Assembly (NCBI GenBank): GCA_937907395.1
Contig: CALCII010000011.1
Coordinates: forward strand, 620,001 to 684,000
Direction of reading: 5' to 3'
From: an uncultured Chitinophagaceae bacterium
GTDB taxonomy: Bacteria; Bacteroidota; Bacteroidia; Chitinophagales; Chitinophagaceae
DNA: 64,000 bases
In this document: positions 25,820-34,890 of the stretch, in pieces
Numbering within the stretch: the first letter of the stretch is position 1
Layout of the letters: every line of letters begins with the position of its first letter
Program-made: the position numbers and the translations under genes
The notes under the pieces: generated by a model
The model's database searches: none
What the model was told of the DNA's origin: nothing
The model's input: only the letters and a program-made list of their open reading frames with translations

Positions 25820-26884
25820 ATGTTAGATAAGTTAGAAGCCATAAAAGCAAGGTTTGATGAAATTGGGGTTGCCCTTACCAACCCGGAAATTGTGGGCAAC
25901 AACCAGAAGTTTTCCCAGCTCAGTAAGGAATACCGTAGCCTGGAGAAAGTGGTATTGGCGCAAAAAGACTATTTGCAGGTATTGGATGATGTGGCCAGTT
26001 ATAAAGAGGCGCTTAATGGCAATGATGAAGAGCTGCGGGAGTTGGCAAAGGAGGAGTTACCCGGACTGGAAGACAAAAAAGAAGCGCTGGAAAAACACAT
26101 ACGTCAGCTACTGATTCCGAAAGACCCGCAGGACGATAAGAATGTGATCATGGAAATACGTGCCGGAACAGGTGGCGATGAAGCCAGTTTGTTTGCAGGA
26201 GACCTTCTACGCATGTACACCAAATATTGTGAACGCAGGGGTTGGAAAACTTCGGTACTGAGTGAAAGTGAGGGAACAGTTGGTGGTTATAAGGAAGTAC
26301 AATTGGAAGTGAGTGGCGATGACGTGTATGGAATACTCAAATTTGAAAGTGGTGTTCATCGGGTACAACGGGTACCGGCAACAGAAGGTAGTGGCCGTGT
26401 GCATACCAGTGCTGCAACGGTGGCTGTGATGCCCGAAGCAGAAGAAATTGATTTTGAACTGAGGGATAGCGATGTAAAAATGGAAACGGCAAGGAGTGGA
26501 GGCGCAGGCGGACAAAACGTAAACAAAGTGGAAACGAAAGTGATGTTAACGCACCTTCCAACAGGAACGGTGGTGATCTGCCAAACAGAACGTACCCAGT
26601 TGGCCAATCGTGAAAAAGCAATGCAAATGCTCCGTACCAAGCTGTATGAGGAGCAGGTTCGTAAACAGGAAGAAGAAATTGCCCGCCAGCGTAAAAGCCT
26701 GGTAAGCAGCGGCGACCGTTCTGCTAAAATCCGCACCTATAATTTCCCTCAGGGAAGGGTAACCGATCATCGCATTGGTTTAACGCTCTACAACCTGGAT
26801 GCGGTTTTAAACGGTGAAATCGATGAATTGATTGATGCACTGCAGTTTGCCGAAAATGCAGAAAAACTGGCCCAGCAGAATTAA
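25820..26884 (+). CDS. prfA: Peptide chain release factor 1
   Basis: 354 residues. The codon-recognition block RVPATEGSGRVHTSAATVAV holds the RF1-type PxT motif for UAA/UAG. The catalytic GGQ loop ARSGGAGGQNVNKVETKV lies near residue 228, followed by the conserved RSAKIRTYNFPQGRVTDHR. It hydrolyses peptidyl-tRNA at stop codons. The N-terminal coiled-coil domain is complete. No programmed frameshift is needed, which is normal for RF1. Confidence 0.97.
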   Translation: MLDKLEAIKARFDEIGVALTNPEIVGNNQKFSQLSKEYRSLEKVVLAQKDYLQVLDDVASYKEALNGNDEELRELAKEELPGLEDKKEALEKHIRQLLIPKDPQDDKNVIMEIRAGTGGDEASLFAGDLLRMYTKYCERRGWKTSVLSESEGTVGGYKEVQLEVSGDDVYGILKFESGVHRVQRVPATEGSGRVHTSAATVAVMPEAEEIDFELRDSDVKMETARSGGAGGQNVNKVETKVMLTHLPTGTVVICQTERTQLANREKAMQMLRTKLYEEQVRKQEEEIARQRKSLVSSGDRSAKIRTYNFPQGRVTDHRIGLTLYNLDAVLNGEIDELIDALQFAENAEKLAQQN

Positions 26885-26961
26885 TGGGCATATGCAACGA
26901 TTGTATCAGTTTCCGCTACTTTTAGTCGGTATAACATTCCTTATTTAAAACAATCTCTCAC

Positions 26962-27540
26962 ATGTTAGAACAATTGATCAATCTTGTAAAAGAACAAGCC
27001 GGTTCGGCTATTATTAATAATCCTGCTATTCCCAATGAAAGAAATGAAGAAGCAGTGAATGATGTGGCCAACAACCTGGTTGGTGGTTTACAAAATGCAT
27101 TGGCAGGCGGACAATTCACGGATGTACTCAAAATGCTGGGTGGCAAAAGTGGCGATTTGCAGAACCATCCTTTATCCAGTCAGCTTTCCGGTAATGTGAT
27201 TCAGAGCCTCATGAATAAATTCGGGCTCGATCAGGGACAGGCAAGCGGCATAGCCGGAAACCTCATTCCCGGCGTATTGCAACAACTCATCTCCAAAACC
27301 AATAATCCAAACGATAACAGCTTTGATCTTCAAGGGATTTTCAGCTCTCTTACCGGCGGCAGTACCAAAGGACTTGATTTACAGGGTTTGCTGGGTAAAG
27401 TAACCAGTGGCGGATTGGATCGTGACGGAGATGGCGACACGGATCTGAATGATGTAATCAGCCTGGTAAAAGGTGGTGCTTCTCAGCAACAGGGCGGCGG
27501 CGGATTGATGGATATGGTGAAAGGAATTTTTGGAAACTGA
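26962..27540 (+). CDS. DUF937-like protein with an EF-hand-like loop
   Basis: 192 residues with no signal peptide. The first ~110 residues are helical (LINLVKEQAGSAIINNPAI, ANNLVGGLQNALAGG), as in DUF937/YidB-like proteins. The C-terminal part has glycine-rich segments and the loop DRDGDGDTDLND, which resembles a calcium-binding EF-hand or dockerin loop. It ends in GGGGLMDMVKGIFGN. Function is unknown; calcium binding is inferred from the loop. It is followed by its own terminator. Confidence 0.8.
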   Translation: MLEQLINLVKEQAGSAIINNPAIPNERNEEAVNDVANNLVGGLQNALAGGQFTDVLKMLGGKSGDLQNHPLSSQLSGNVIQSLMNKFGLDQGQASGIAGNLIPGVLQQLISKTNNPNDNSFDLQGIFSSLTGGSTKGLDLQGLLGKVTSGGLDRDGDGDTDLNDVISLVKGGASQQQGGGGLMDMVKGIFGN

Positions 27541-27566
27541 TTTCTAATTAACAGATTTTCAGATAC

Positions 27567-27598
27567 ATGCCAGACTTCGAAAGAGTCTGGCATTTTTT
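27567..27598 (+). terminator. Rho-independent terminator of the DUF937-like gene
   Basis: ATGCCAGACT and AGTCTGGCAT form a perfect 10-bp stem with a 7-base loop, followed by T-rich sequence. Confidence 0.88.
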
Positions 27599-27721
27599 AT
27601 GCTATCATATGAACAGAGGCTGAAAATTAGCAGAGAGGTATTTAGATTATTTTAACACGCAGCAGCTAAACTTTCAACTCACTTGTGCGTCTCTTATATA
27701 GAAAGTTCTTTAAGCAGTCAA

Positions 27722-27777
27722 TTTTCTCATAAGCAGTTAGTTTTGGTTGCGGTCCCGGTTTCTACCGGGACCTGTTT
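27722..27777 (+). repeat. Repeat copy 1 with hairpin terminator
   Basis: The 30-base lead TTTTCTCATAAGCAGTTAGT... is shared with copy 2, exactly 160 bases downstream. It ends in the hairpin GGTCCCGGT-TTCT-ACCGGGACC (27751-27772), followed by TGTTTTTA. The surrounding gap 27599-27896 has no gene. Another short inverted repeat (AAAGTTCG..CGAACTTT) lies near 27825-27857. It could be the 3' end of a small RNA. Confidence 0.6.
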
Positions 27778-27881
27778 TTAAAACTGTTAAAAGGCTGAGC
27801 ATTGACTAAACATTAACAATAAAAAGTTCGCATTTGCTCAAAAACTGTACGAACTTTATTCTAACAAAATCGAATTAAATT

Positions 27882-27939
27882 TTTTCTCATAAGCAGTTAG
27901 TTTTGGTTGCGGCCCCGGTTTCTACCGGGGCTTATTTTT
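27882..27939 (+). repeat. Repeat copy 2 with hairpin terminator, overlapping the VanZ gene end
   Basis: Same lead sequence as copy 1. The hairpin is GCCCCGGT-TTCT-ACCGGGGC (27912-27931) followed by TTATTTTTT. Relative to copy 1 a T:A pair is replaced by C:G, so pairing is preserved. The last ~11 codons of the minus-strand VanZ gene lie in this repeat. Confidence 0.6.
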
Positions 27940-28304
27940 TGCCATAACAGCAAACATAAAAAGGCGCCAACACCATCGGCAACCATATCCCAAACATCAA
28001 AATCTCTTCCGGTGTAGAGTTGAACGTACTCCATAAGAATTCCATAAACAGTTCCTGTAATTGCTAATAAAACGAGTTTGTTTTTTTGAGAACTGTTATT
28101 CTTTCTTTCAGCAAAATAAGAACCCCATAGAAAAACAAACACGAAGAAAAGAAACGCATGAATGAATTTATCCAGGTGCGGAATGAGTATCAGTTTTTCC
28201 TCCGGAAGGTTTGGAGAACGTACAGCGAGTAACAAAAAAATAATAGCCGACCATAAGATGGCCGGCCATTTGGTAGAAAGATATTTCGAAACAGTTTTCT
28301 TCAT
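27897..28304 (-). CDS. VanZ family membrane protein
   Basis: 135 residues. Four membrane segments are visible (about 13-28, 43-62, 77-95, 108-124), with the family block PHLDKFIHAFLFFVFVFLWGS and later MEYVQLYTGRDFDVWDMVADGVGA. VanZ proteins are linked to glycopeptide tolerance in Gram-positives; in Bacteroidota their role is unknown. The start overlaps the gcvH stop by one base (TAATG), so translation is coupled. The C-terminal residues PGRNRGRNQN are encoded by a repeat, which suggests the original tail was replaced. Confidence 0.85.
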   Translation of the reverse strand: MKKTVSKYLSTKWPAILWSAIIFLLLAVRSPNLPEEKLILIPHLDKFIHAFLFFVFVFLWGSYFAERKNNSSQKNKLVLLAITGTVYGILMEYVQLYTGRDFDVWDMVADGVGAFLCLLLWQKISPGRNRGRNQN

Positions 28305-28681
28305 TAAGAAACAAGTGCGGTATAGGCTGCAGCATCTAATAACGCTTCCACATCTGCAGGATTGTTCACTGTCATTTTAATCATCCATCCCTCACCGTAA
28401 GGATCGTTGTTTACTGCTTCGGGTTGATCATTGAGCGAACCGTTTACTTCTGTAATTGTTCCTCCAACCGGTAAGAATAAATCGCTTACAGTTTTAACTG
28501 CTTCTACTGTTCCAAACACCGCTTCTGCTTCCAGGCTCTGACCCACAGCATTGATGTCTACATAAACAATATCGCCCAGCTCACGTTGTGCAAAATCTGT
28601 AATGCCAATTGTTGCCACATTTCCTTCCAGCAAAATCCATTCGTGATCTTTCGTGTAGCGGAGTTGTTCAGGAAAATTCAT
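28304..28681 (-). CDS. gcvH: Glycine cleavage system H protein
   Basis: 125 residues from ATG at 28681 (MNFPEQLRYTKDHEWI), the usual length. A longer frame to 28729 adds an unlikely N-terminus. The lipoyl-attachment lysine is in FGTVEAVKTVSDLFLPV. GcvH carries the aminomethyl group between the P, T and L proteins; those genes are not here. It sits in a cluster with the upstream PPIase gene (49-base gap) and the overlapping VanZ gene. Confidence 0.95.
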   Translation of the reverse strand: MNFPEQLRYTKDHEWILLEGNVATIGITDFAQRELGDIVYVDINAVGQSLEAEAVFGTVEAVKTVSDLFLPVGGTITEVNGSLNDQPEAVNNDPYGEGWMIKMTVNNPADVEALLDAAAYTALVS

Positions 28682-28730
28682 ATAGTAAGTTTTAAAATGA
28701 TGAGAGTGCAAATTCACTAATTCCTTCAAT

Positions 28731-29393
28731 TCAGAAAAATAAAAATTTCTTCTTCAAGCGCATTTTGATAATACGGATGTCTTCTTTCGGGCGATCGTAT
28801 TGATCTCTCTCCGTATTAGCTATCGAATCCACCACATCCATTCCTTTAACTACTTCACCAAAGACGGTATAATTCTGGTCAAGATGAGGGGATCCTCCCT
28901 CTTGTTTGTATACTTCCCGTTGCCAGGTGGGAATTTTTCTCCCGCCTAACCGTTTCTCTTCCACAATGTTGAGAGAACTATCGGTAAATTTCTTTCCCTG
29001 TACAATATAGAACTGACAGCTGCTGCTTGCTTTTTCAGGGTTGCCATCTCTTGCAGCAGCCAGTACGCCTCGTTTATGAAAGAGAGTGGTATCAAACTCG
29101 GCAGGAATGCGATAGTTCAGTCCGCCGCCGCCGTATCGCTTGCCCGGTTCTGCATGTTTGGTGTCCGGATCGCCTGCCTGTACCATGAAATCTTTAATCA
29201 CCCGGTGAAACAACACACTGTCGTAAAATTTTTGTTTCACCAGTTTGATAAAATTATCCCGGTGTTTTGGCGTTTTGTCGCTCAATAGAAGCAAGATGGT
29301 TCCTTTACTGGTTTTCATGATCACTTTACGTTTCTGCGCTTCTGCTGAAAAAACGAACAATGAGAAAAGGAAAAGAATGAAAAGTTGTTTCAT
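28731..29393 (-). CDS. Exported cyclophilin-type peptidylprolyl isomerase
   Basis: 220 residues from the ATG at 29393, where the signal peptide MKQLFILFLFSLFVFSAEAQ begins. The cyclophilin core includes FHRVIKDFMVQAGDP, RGVLAAARDGNPEKASSSCQFYIVQG and YTVFGEVVKGMDVVDSI. It should speed proline isomerisation during protein folding in the periplasm. A longer frame to 29429 would add 12 residues before the signal peptide and is rejected. The gene starts one base after the stop of the upstream hypothetical gene. Confidence 0.92.
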   Translation of the reverse strand: MKQLFILFLFSLFVFSAEAQKRKVIMKTSKGTILLLLSDKTPKHRDNFIKLVKQKFYDSVLFHRVIKDFMVQAGDPDTKHAEPGKRYGGGGLNYRIPAEFDTTLFHKRGVLAAARDGNPEKASSSCQFYIVQGKKFTDSSLNIVEEKRLGGRKIPTWQREVYKQEGGSPHLDQNYTVFGEVVKGMDVVDSIANTERDQYDRPKEDIRIIKMRLKKKFLFF

Positions 29394-29394
29394 G

Positions 29395-29739
29395 TTAAAA
29401 ACCATTCTGTTCAAAGTAAAGTAATACATGATCTTTCAGGAAATCTTCCTGTTCTTTCAAACCCAGTGTGGGCATTGCTTTCAGTTGTTTGAAATGTGGC
29501 CAGCCTTCTTCATCCATCCGTTCCAGTTCAAAATAACCACTTTGTGAAAGAAGGGAGCAAACGGCAACATGCATGAGATCCTGCTTCTGCTCTTTCGTGT
29601 ATTTGATCTCGGGTTGTCCAAACTCCTGTATACCTATGAGAAACAGTACGGCTTCGAGATCTGGTTTCTTTCCAAACCGTTCCACCAGTTTTTGTTCCAG
29701 GTTCATCCATCTTACAAATAAATCATTCGCTGCATCCAT
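29395..29739 (-). CDS. Conserved-looking hypothetical protein
   Basis: 114 residues, soluble, no signal peptide. It is acidic and helical, with LEAVLFLIGIQEFG, KEQKQDLMHVAVCSLLS, and the tail LKDHVLLYFEQNGF. I do not recognise a named family. One base before the PPIase gene and on the same strand, so it is probably the first gene of the PPIase-gcvH-VanZ unit. Confidence 0.75.
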   Translation of the reverse strand: MDAANDLFVRWMNLEQKLVERFGKKPDLEAVLFLIGIQEFGQPEIKYTKEQKQDLMHVAVCSLLSQSGYFELERMDEEGWPHFKQLKAMPTLGLKEQEDFLKDHVLLYFEQNGF

Positions 29740-29884
29740 GCCGCAAAGATAACGGTTCGGCTATCCAAGTGTTGCTTCGTTAAAACATGGTCTTGTTTTT
29801 GCAGAAAGAGTTTCAACCGTTTATCCTTTCAAAAAAAGGTAAAGCAGTCGGGAGTTTGTATTTTCACCCTTAAAATTCCGGTTC

Positions 29885-30886
<1,002 letters not shown>

Positions 30887-30891
30887 GCAGA

Positions 30892-30925
30892 AGCGTTGGC
30901 CGCAGATCGTTGGCCGTTGGCCGAA
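30892..30925 (+). repeat. Left inverted repeat of the four-helix-bundle cassette
   Basis: The GTTGGCCG-rich stretch beginning at 30895 follows the moxR stop. Its reverse complement matches 31348-31382 imperfectly over about 33 bases. Confidence 0.55.
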
Positions 30926-30970
30926 AAGCAGTGCTGATTGTAATGATTATTTGCTAAATATGTAAACACC

Positions 30971-31330
30971 ATGAGTTCTTACCAAAATCTTGATGCCTGG
31001 AAAGTAGCCATGCAACTTGTTCAGGAGATTTATACTATAACGAAGTTATATCCTAAAGAAGAGTTGTATGGTTTAACATCCCAAACGAGACGAGCAGCGG
31101 TTTCTATTCCATCAAATATTGCTGAGGGTATGGGACGCAATTATAAAAATGATACTATCCAATTCCTTTATATAGCCCGTGGCTCCTTGTATGAATTAGA
31201 AACTGTTTTAAAAATAGCTATCAATAATCGAATGATCGATGATATGAGTCTGAATTCGTTGCTTCCTTTGATTGACAAGAATCAACAGGTCCTTAAAGGT
31301 TTGATTAACTATTTAGAAAAAAGTAAATAA
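30971..31330 (+). CDS. Four-helix-bundle (S23/IVS-type) protein
   Basis: 119 residues. It opens with YQNLDAWKVAMQLVQEIY, followed by the family block YGLTSQTRRAAVSIPSNIAEGMG, then IARGSLYELETVLKIA. Members of this family are found in intervening sequences of 23S rRNA and as single genes scattered through Bacteroidota; the diversity-generating-retroelement accessory protein Avd has the same fold. No reverse transcriptase is nearby. The gene splits the Bat operon and is flanked by inverted repeats, which suggests it arrived as a mobile cassette. Its function is unknown. Confidence 0.9.
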   Translation: MSSYQNLDAWKVAMQLVQEIYTITKLYPKEELYGLTSQTRRAAVSIPSNIAEGMGRNYKNDTIQFLYIARGSLYELETVLKIAINNRMIDDMSLNSLLPLIDKNQQVLKGLINYLEKSK

Positions 31331-31347
31331 TTGTAGAAACGAAATCC

Positions 31348-31382
31348 ACGAACAACGGCCAACGAAAAACGGTCAACGTTCT
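31348..31382 (+). repeat. Right inverted repeat of the four-helix-bundle cassette
   Basis: The AACGGCCAACGAAAAACGG-containing stretch (from about 31354) runs up to the DUF58 start and is the imperfect inverse of the left repeat. Confidence 0.55.
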
Positions 31383-31387
31383 TCAAT

Positions 31388-32260
31388 ATGCTGACAACCG
31401 AAGAAATATTAAAAAAAGTCCGTTCGCTTGAAATAAAAAGCAAACGTCTCACCAATCATATGTTTACGGGTGAGTACCATTCTGCTTTTAAGGGACAGGG
31501 AATGAGTTATAAAGAAGTGCGGGAATATCAGCCGGGCGATGATATACGGTTTATCGACTGGAATGTAAGTGCCCGCTATGCACATCCGTTCAGTAAAGTG
31601 TTTGAAGAAGAACGTGAACTCACTGTATTTCTACTCATTGATAACAGCGCCAGCATCAGCTTCGGATCTCATTTGCAGCGGAAGAAAGACCTGGTAACAG
31701 AAATTTCTGCCATCCTTGCTTTTTCTGCAGTGAATAATCAGGATAAAGTGGGTGCCATTTTGTTTGGCGATAAAGTCGAAAAATTTGTGGTGCCCAAGAA
31801 GGGGAAGCAGCATGTATTATACATTGTCAGGGAAATGCTTACACAGGATGCAACGGCGGCATCCACGAATTATGCAGATGCATTCCGGATGTTTAACAAT
31901 GCATCCAAGCGCAAGAGTATTTGTTTTTTTGTGAGTGATTTTCTGGGAAGAGGTTTTGAAGAAGCTGTGCGTGTGGCAGCAGGTAAACACGATCTCATCG
32001 GTATTAAGATTTATGATCAGATGGATATGGTTTTGCCCGAGGTTGGATTGCTGCAGGTGAAAGATGCCGAAACAGGCGAACAACGGTTACTCGATACTTC
32101 GAGTAAGCTGGTACGTTATGAATACGAAAAAGATTTTCACCGGCATAATGAGTATGTAAAAGAAGTGTTCCGGAAAGCAGGAGCCGATCTGCTGCACATC
32201 CGTGCCGGAGAAGATTATGTAAAAGTGTTGCAGAAGTTTTTTATTAACCGGAGCAAATGA
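31388..32260 (+). CDS. DUF58 domain protein of the Bat operon
   Basis: 290 residues. It has the DUF58 signature YKEVREYQPGDDIRFIDWNVSAR and a von Willebrand-like fold with FLLIDNSASISFGS. It is soluble, with no membrane segment. DUF58 proteins partner MoxR ATPases. Its stop overlaps the next start by four bases (ATGA), so translation is coupled with the following membrane protein. Confidence 0.92.
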   Translation: MLTTEEILKKVRSLEIKSKRLTNHMFTGEYHSAFKGQGMSYKEVREYQPGDDIRFIDWNVSARYAHPFSKVFEEERELTVFLLIDNSASISFGSHLQRKKDLVTEISAILAFSAVNNQDKVGAILFGDKVEKFVVPKKGKQHVLYIVREMLTQDATAASTNYADAFRMFNNASKRKSICFFVSDFLGRGFEEAVRVAAGKHDLIGIKIYDQMDMVLPEVGLLQVKDAETGEQRLLDTSSKLVRYEYEKDFHRHNEYVKEVFRKAGADLLHIRAGEDYVKVLQKFFINRSK

Positions 32261-33141
32261 TCAGAAATTTCATTCTCATCCTATTGTTTATTGCAGGCGC
32301 TGTTGCAACAACGGCCCAGCCCACACCTGTAATCACCGGTGAGAAAGATCGTATGCTCATTGGTGAACCGGTGAAATTTACTTTGGAGCTACGGGCGGTT
32401 GACCGCAATGCTTCGGTACGCTGGATACTACCCGATTCACTTACTCACTTTGAATACATCCGCATCGACAGTTCCGACTTGCTCAAACGTGAAATCACCA
32501 TTACCAGCTGGGATAGTGGTGTATGGGAACTGGAACCCATCAAAGCGATCGTTCCATCGAATGTAAACGGACAACCCATAGAACTTTTGTTTCCTGCGAA
32601 AGAGATTACAGTGGCTTATGATACCACTGGCTCAAAAATCATGAACGACGTAAAGCCGATTATTGAAGCAGGCGATGCCAATGAACAATGGATTGGTTAT
32701 ACAATTGCCGCCATCACATTACTCAGCTTTCTGTTATTGATTGCACTCTTCCGGAAATGGAAAACAAAAGAAGCCCTTGTTTTTGAAGAAGATGCATCTG
32801 TGACGCCGTTAGATGAATTTTTAAAATCCATAGCCCGGCTGCAGCAACAAAGCTGGTCCACACAGCAGGAACAGAAACAACAGTTCTCCGATCTCTCTTT
32901 TTCTGTAAAGCGTTACCTGCAGCGGATGATCCGCAAACCGGTGTTACAGCGTACAACAGATGGAGTGAGTACATTGATTGCACATGAATTATCACGTGAA
33001 CAGTTATTGAAATTAGTGCAATGGCTTCGGTTAACCGATGCTGTGAAGTTTGCGAAATACAAATTGCCGGAAGAAGAATGTTCGGCTGTGTTAACAGATA
33101 TCAAACAATGGGTTCAACAGGTAGATGAACAATTACGATGA
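32257..33141 (+). CDS. BatD-like membrane protein of the Bat operon
   Basis: 294 residues: a signal peptide (about 1-20), a periplasmic beta-rich domain (about 25-140), one membrane helix (about 148-166, YTIAAITLLSFLLLIALF), then a cytoplasmic helical domain. Its position between the DUF58 and VWA genes, with 4-base overlaps on both sides, identifies it as the BatD/DUF4381-type component. Its biochemical role is not known. Confidence 0.75.
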   Translation: MIRNFILILLFIAGAVATTAQPTPVITGEKDRMLIGEPVKFTLELRAVDRNASVRWILPDSLTHFEYIRIDSSDLLKREITITSWDSGVWELEPIKAIVPSNVNGQPIELLFPAKEITVAYDTTGSKIMNDVKPIIEAGDANEQWIGYTIAAITLLSFLLLIALFRKWKTKEALVFEEDASVTPLDEFLKSIARLQQQSWSTQQEQKQQFSDLSFSVKRYLQRMIRKPVLQRTTDGVSTLIAHELSREQLLKLVQWLRLTDAVKFAKYKLPEEECSAVLTDIKQWVQQVDEQLR

Positions 33142-34142
33142 TCGCAGAATGGTTCCAACATATTGACTTTGCTTATCCGCAGTTACTCTGGTTATTGCTG
33201 TTATTGCCATTGCTGGTGATTGTATACATACGTAAACAGCAAAAGGGCACGTCTTCACTTACCGTTTCAACGCTGGGTATTTACCGGAAACATGGTGGTT
33301 TAAAAAATAACATACAGCATTTGCCTTTTATCATTCGTTTGTTGGCACTGGCAATGTTATTGCTGGCGATTGCCCGTCCGCAAACCCGTAACGAAGAACA
33401 ACGAATCGAAGGCGAAGGGATTGATATTATGCTTTGCATGGATGTGAGCGGCAGTATGCTGGCAGAAGATTTTACACCCAATCGTCTCGAAGCTGCAAAA
33501 GATGTGGCTGTACGGTTTGTAAACGGACGAAAAACAGATCGTATCGGCCTTGTGATATTTTCAGGAGAGCCCTTTACGCAATGTCCGTTAACCACCGATC
33601 ATGCAGTGCTCATCAGCCAGATCTATGCAGTACGTAGCGGAATCCTGCAGGATGGTACAGCCATTGGTTCCGGGTTATCGGTTAGTGTGGAACGTTTGAA
33701 AAAAAGTGAATCAAAAAGTAAGGTCATCATTTTGTTGACCGACGGTGAGAACAACGGCGGATTAATTCCGCCCAATACAGCTAAAGAAATTGCCAAAGCA
33801 TTTGGCATCAAAGTATACACGATTGGTGTGGGGACAGAAGGCTATGCATTATTGCCACAACAGGCGAATGGTGTGGTCGTGCGTACACAGGAAAAAGTGA
33901 ATATTGATGAAAAACTGCTAACTCAAATTGCAACAGAAACAGGCGGACGATATTTTCGGGCCAAAGACAATGAAGGATTGAGTTCAATCTATAGTGAAAT
34001 TGATCGCCTGGAAAAAACAAAAATCGAAACCAGTACCTATGCACGTTATGCAGAAGAGTTTTATCCGTTTGCCATTGCTGCTGCAATCCTGTTATTGATC
34101 GAAGCATGGCTTCGTTACCGTGTGCTGCGGAAGTTTCCTTAA
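33138..34142 (+). CDS. batA: VWA domain membrane protein, BatA-like
   Basis: 334 residues. Two N-terminal membrane helices (about 13-29 and 61-78) are followed by a von Willebrand factor A domain with a full MIDAS (MLCMDVSGSMLAEDF, GLVIFSGEPFTQ, ILLTDGENNGG) and a C-terminal helix (about 310-326). BatA proteins of Bacteroides are linked to aerotolerance and envelope stress. It is the last gene of the Bat unit here; a tandem-repeat array follows instead of batB/batC, which are not seen. Confidence 0.88.
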   Translation: MIAEWFQHIDFAYPQLLWLLLLLPLLVIVYIRKQQKGTSSLTVSTLGIYRKHGGLKNNIQHLPFIIRLLALAMLLLAIARPQTRNEEQRIEGEGIDIMLCMDVSGSMLAEDFTPNRLEAAKDVAVRFVNGRKTDRIGLVIFSGEPFTQCPLTTDHAVLISQIYAVRSGILQDGTAIGSGLSVSVERLKKSESKSKVIILLTDGENNGGLIPPNTAKEIAKAFGIKVYTIGVGTEGYALLPQQANGVVVRTQEKVNIDEKLLTQIATETGGRYFRAKDNEGLSSIYSEIDRLEKTKIETSTYARYAEEFYPFAIAAAILLLIEAWLRYRVLRKFP

Positions 34143-34160
34143 TCTTTTTATGAACGTAAT

Positions 34161-34850
34161 GTTAGTCTGAGCAAGCCTGTCCTGAAGTATTGAAGACGAG
34201 GTTACAAAAACGCACTGTCAGTCTGAGCCTGTCGAAGACGGCTTCAGTATTCGTTCGTCCCCTCTTTCTCTGTCCACTTCGACAAGCTCAATGTGACAGA
34301 GAAAGTATTGATTCTCCTTAAAGAATGTACTTATCAATCACAAGCGAATTGTCAGTCTGAGCCCCGTCGAAGACGGCTTCAGTATTCGTTCGATCACTCT
34401 TTCTCTGTCCACTTCGACAAGCTCAATGTGACAGAGAAAGTATTGATTCTCCTTAAAGAATGTACTTATCAATCACAAGCGAATTGTCAGTCTGAGCCCC
34501 GTCGAAGACGGCTTCAGTATTCGTTCGATCACTCTTTCTCTGTCCACTTCGACAAGCTCAATGTGACAGAGAAAGTATTGATTCTCCTTAAAGAATGTAC
34601 TTATCAATCACAAGCGAATTGTCAGTCTGAGCCCCGTCGAAGACGGCTTCAGTATTCGTTCGATCACTTTTTCTCCGTCCACTTCGACAAGCTCAGTGTG
34701 ACAGAGAAAGTTGTCTATTCCTGATAAAACAACGGAATCATAAACTTAAAACGAACTGTCAGTCTGAGCCTGTCGAAGACGGCTTCAGTATTCGTTCGAT
34801 CACTCTTTCTCTGTCCACTTCGACAAGCTCAGTATGACAGAGAAAGTTTT
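34161..34850. repeat. Tandem array of 135-base REP-like units
   Basis: Near-identical units begin with GTCAGTCTGAGC at 34217, 34351, 34486, 34621 and 34758 (periods 134, 135, 135 and 137), with a degraded partial at 34161. Each unit carries an inverted repeat, GTCAGTCTGAGC..GTCGAAG against CTTCGACAAGCTCA..TGAC. The middle copies are almost identical, which suggests recent tandem amplification. Because the unit length is a multiple of three, a 143-codon frame (34293-34724) with a repeated 45-residue block exists by chance; it is not called a gene. Confidence 0.85.
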
Positions 34851-34890
34851 CCGTTTCATAATCCCGCCATACTCACTTACTTTGCATCTC

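Noticed and set aside
30971..31330. Avd accessory gene of a diversity-generating retroelement
   Set aside because: The fold family is related, but there is no reverse transcriptase, template repeat or variable repeat in the window.
34293..34724. 143-codon frame with a repeated 45-residue block
   Set aside because: It lies wholly in the 135-base tandem array. The frame stays open only because the unit length is divisible by three, and the composition is not protein-like.
34161..34850. CRISPR array
   Set aside because: Repeat units are ~135 bases with no unique spacers, and no cas genes are present.
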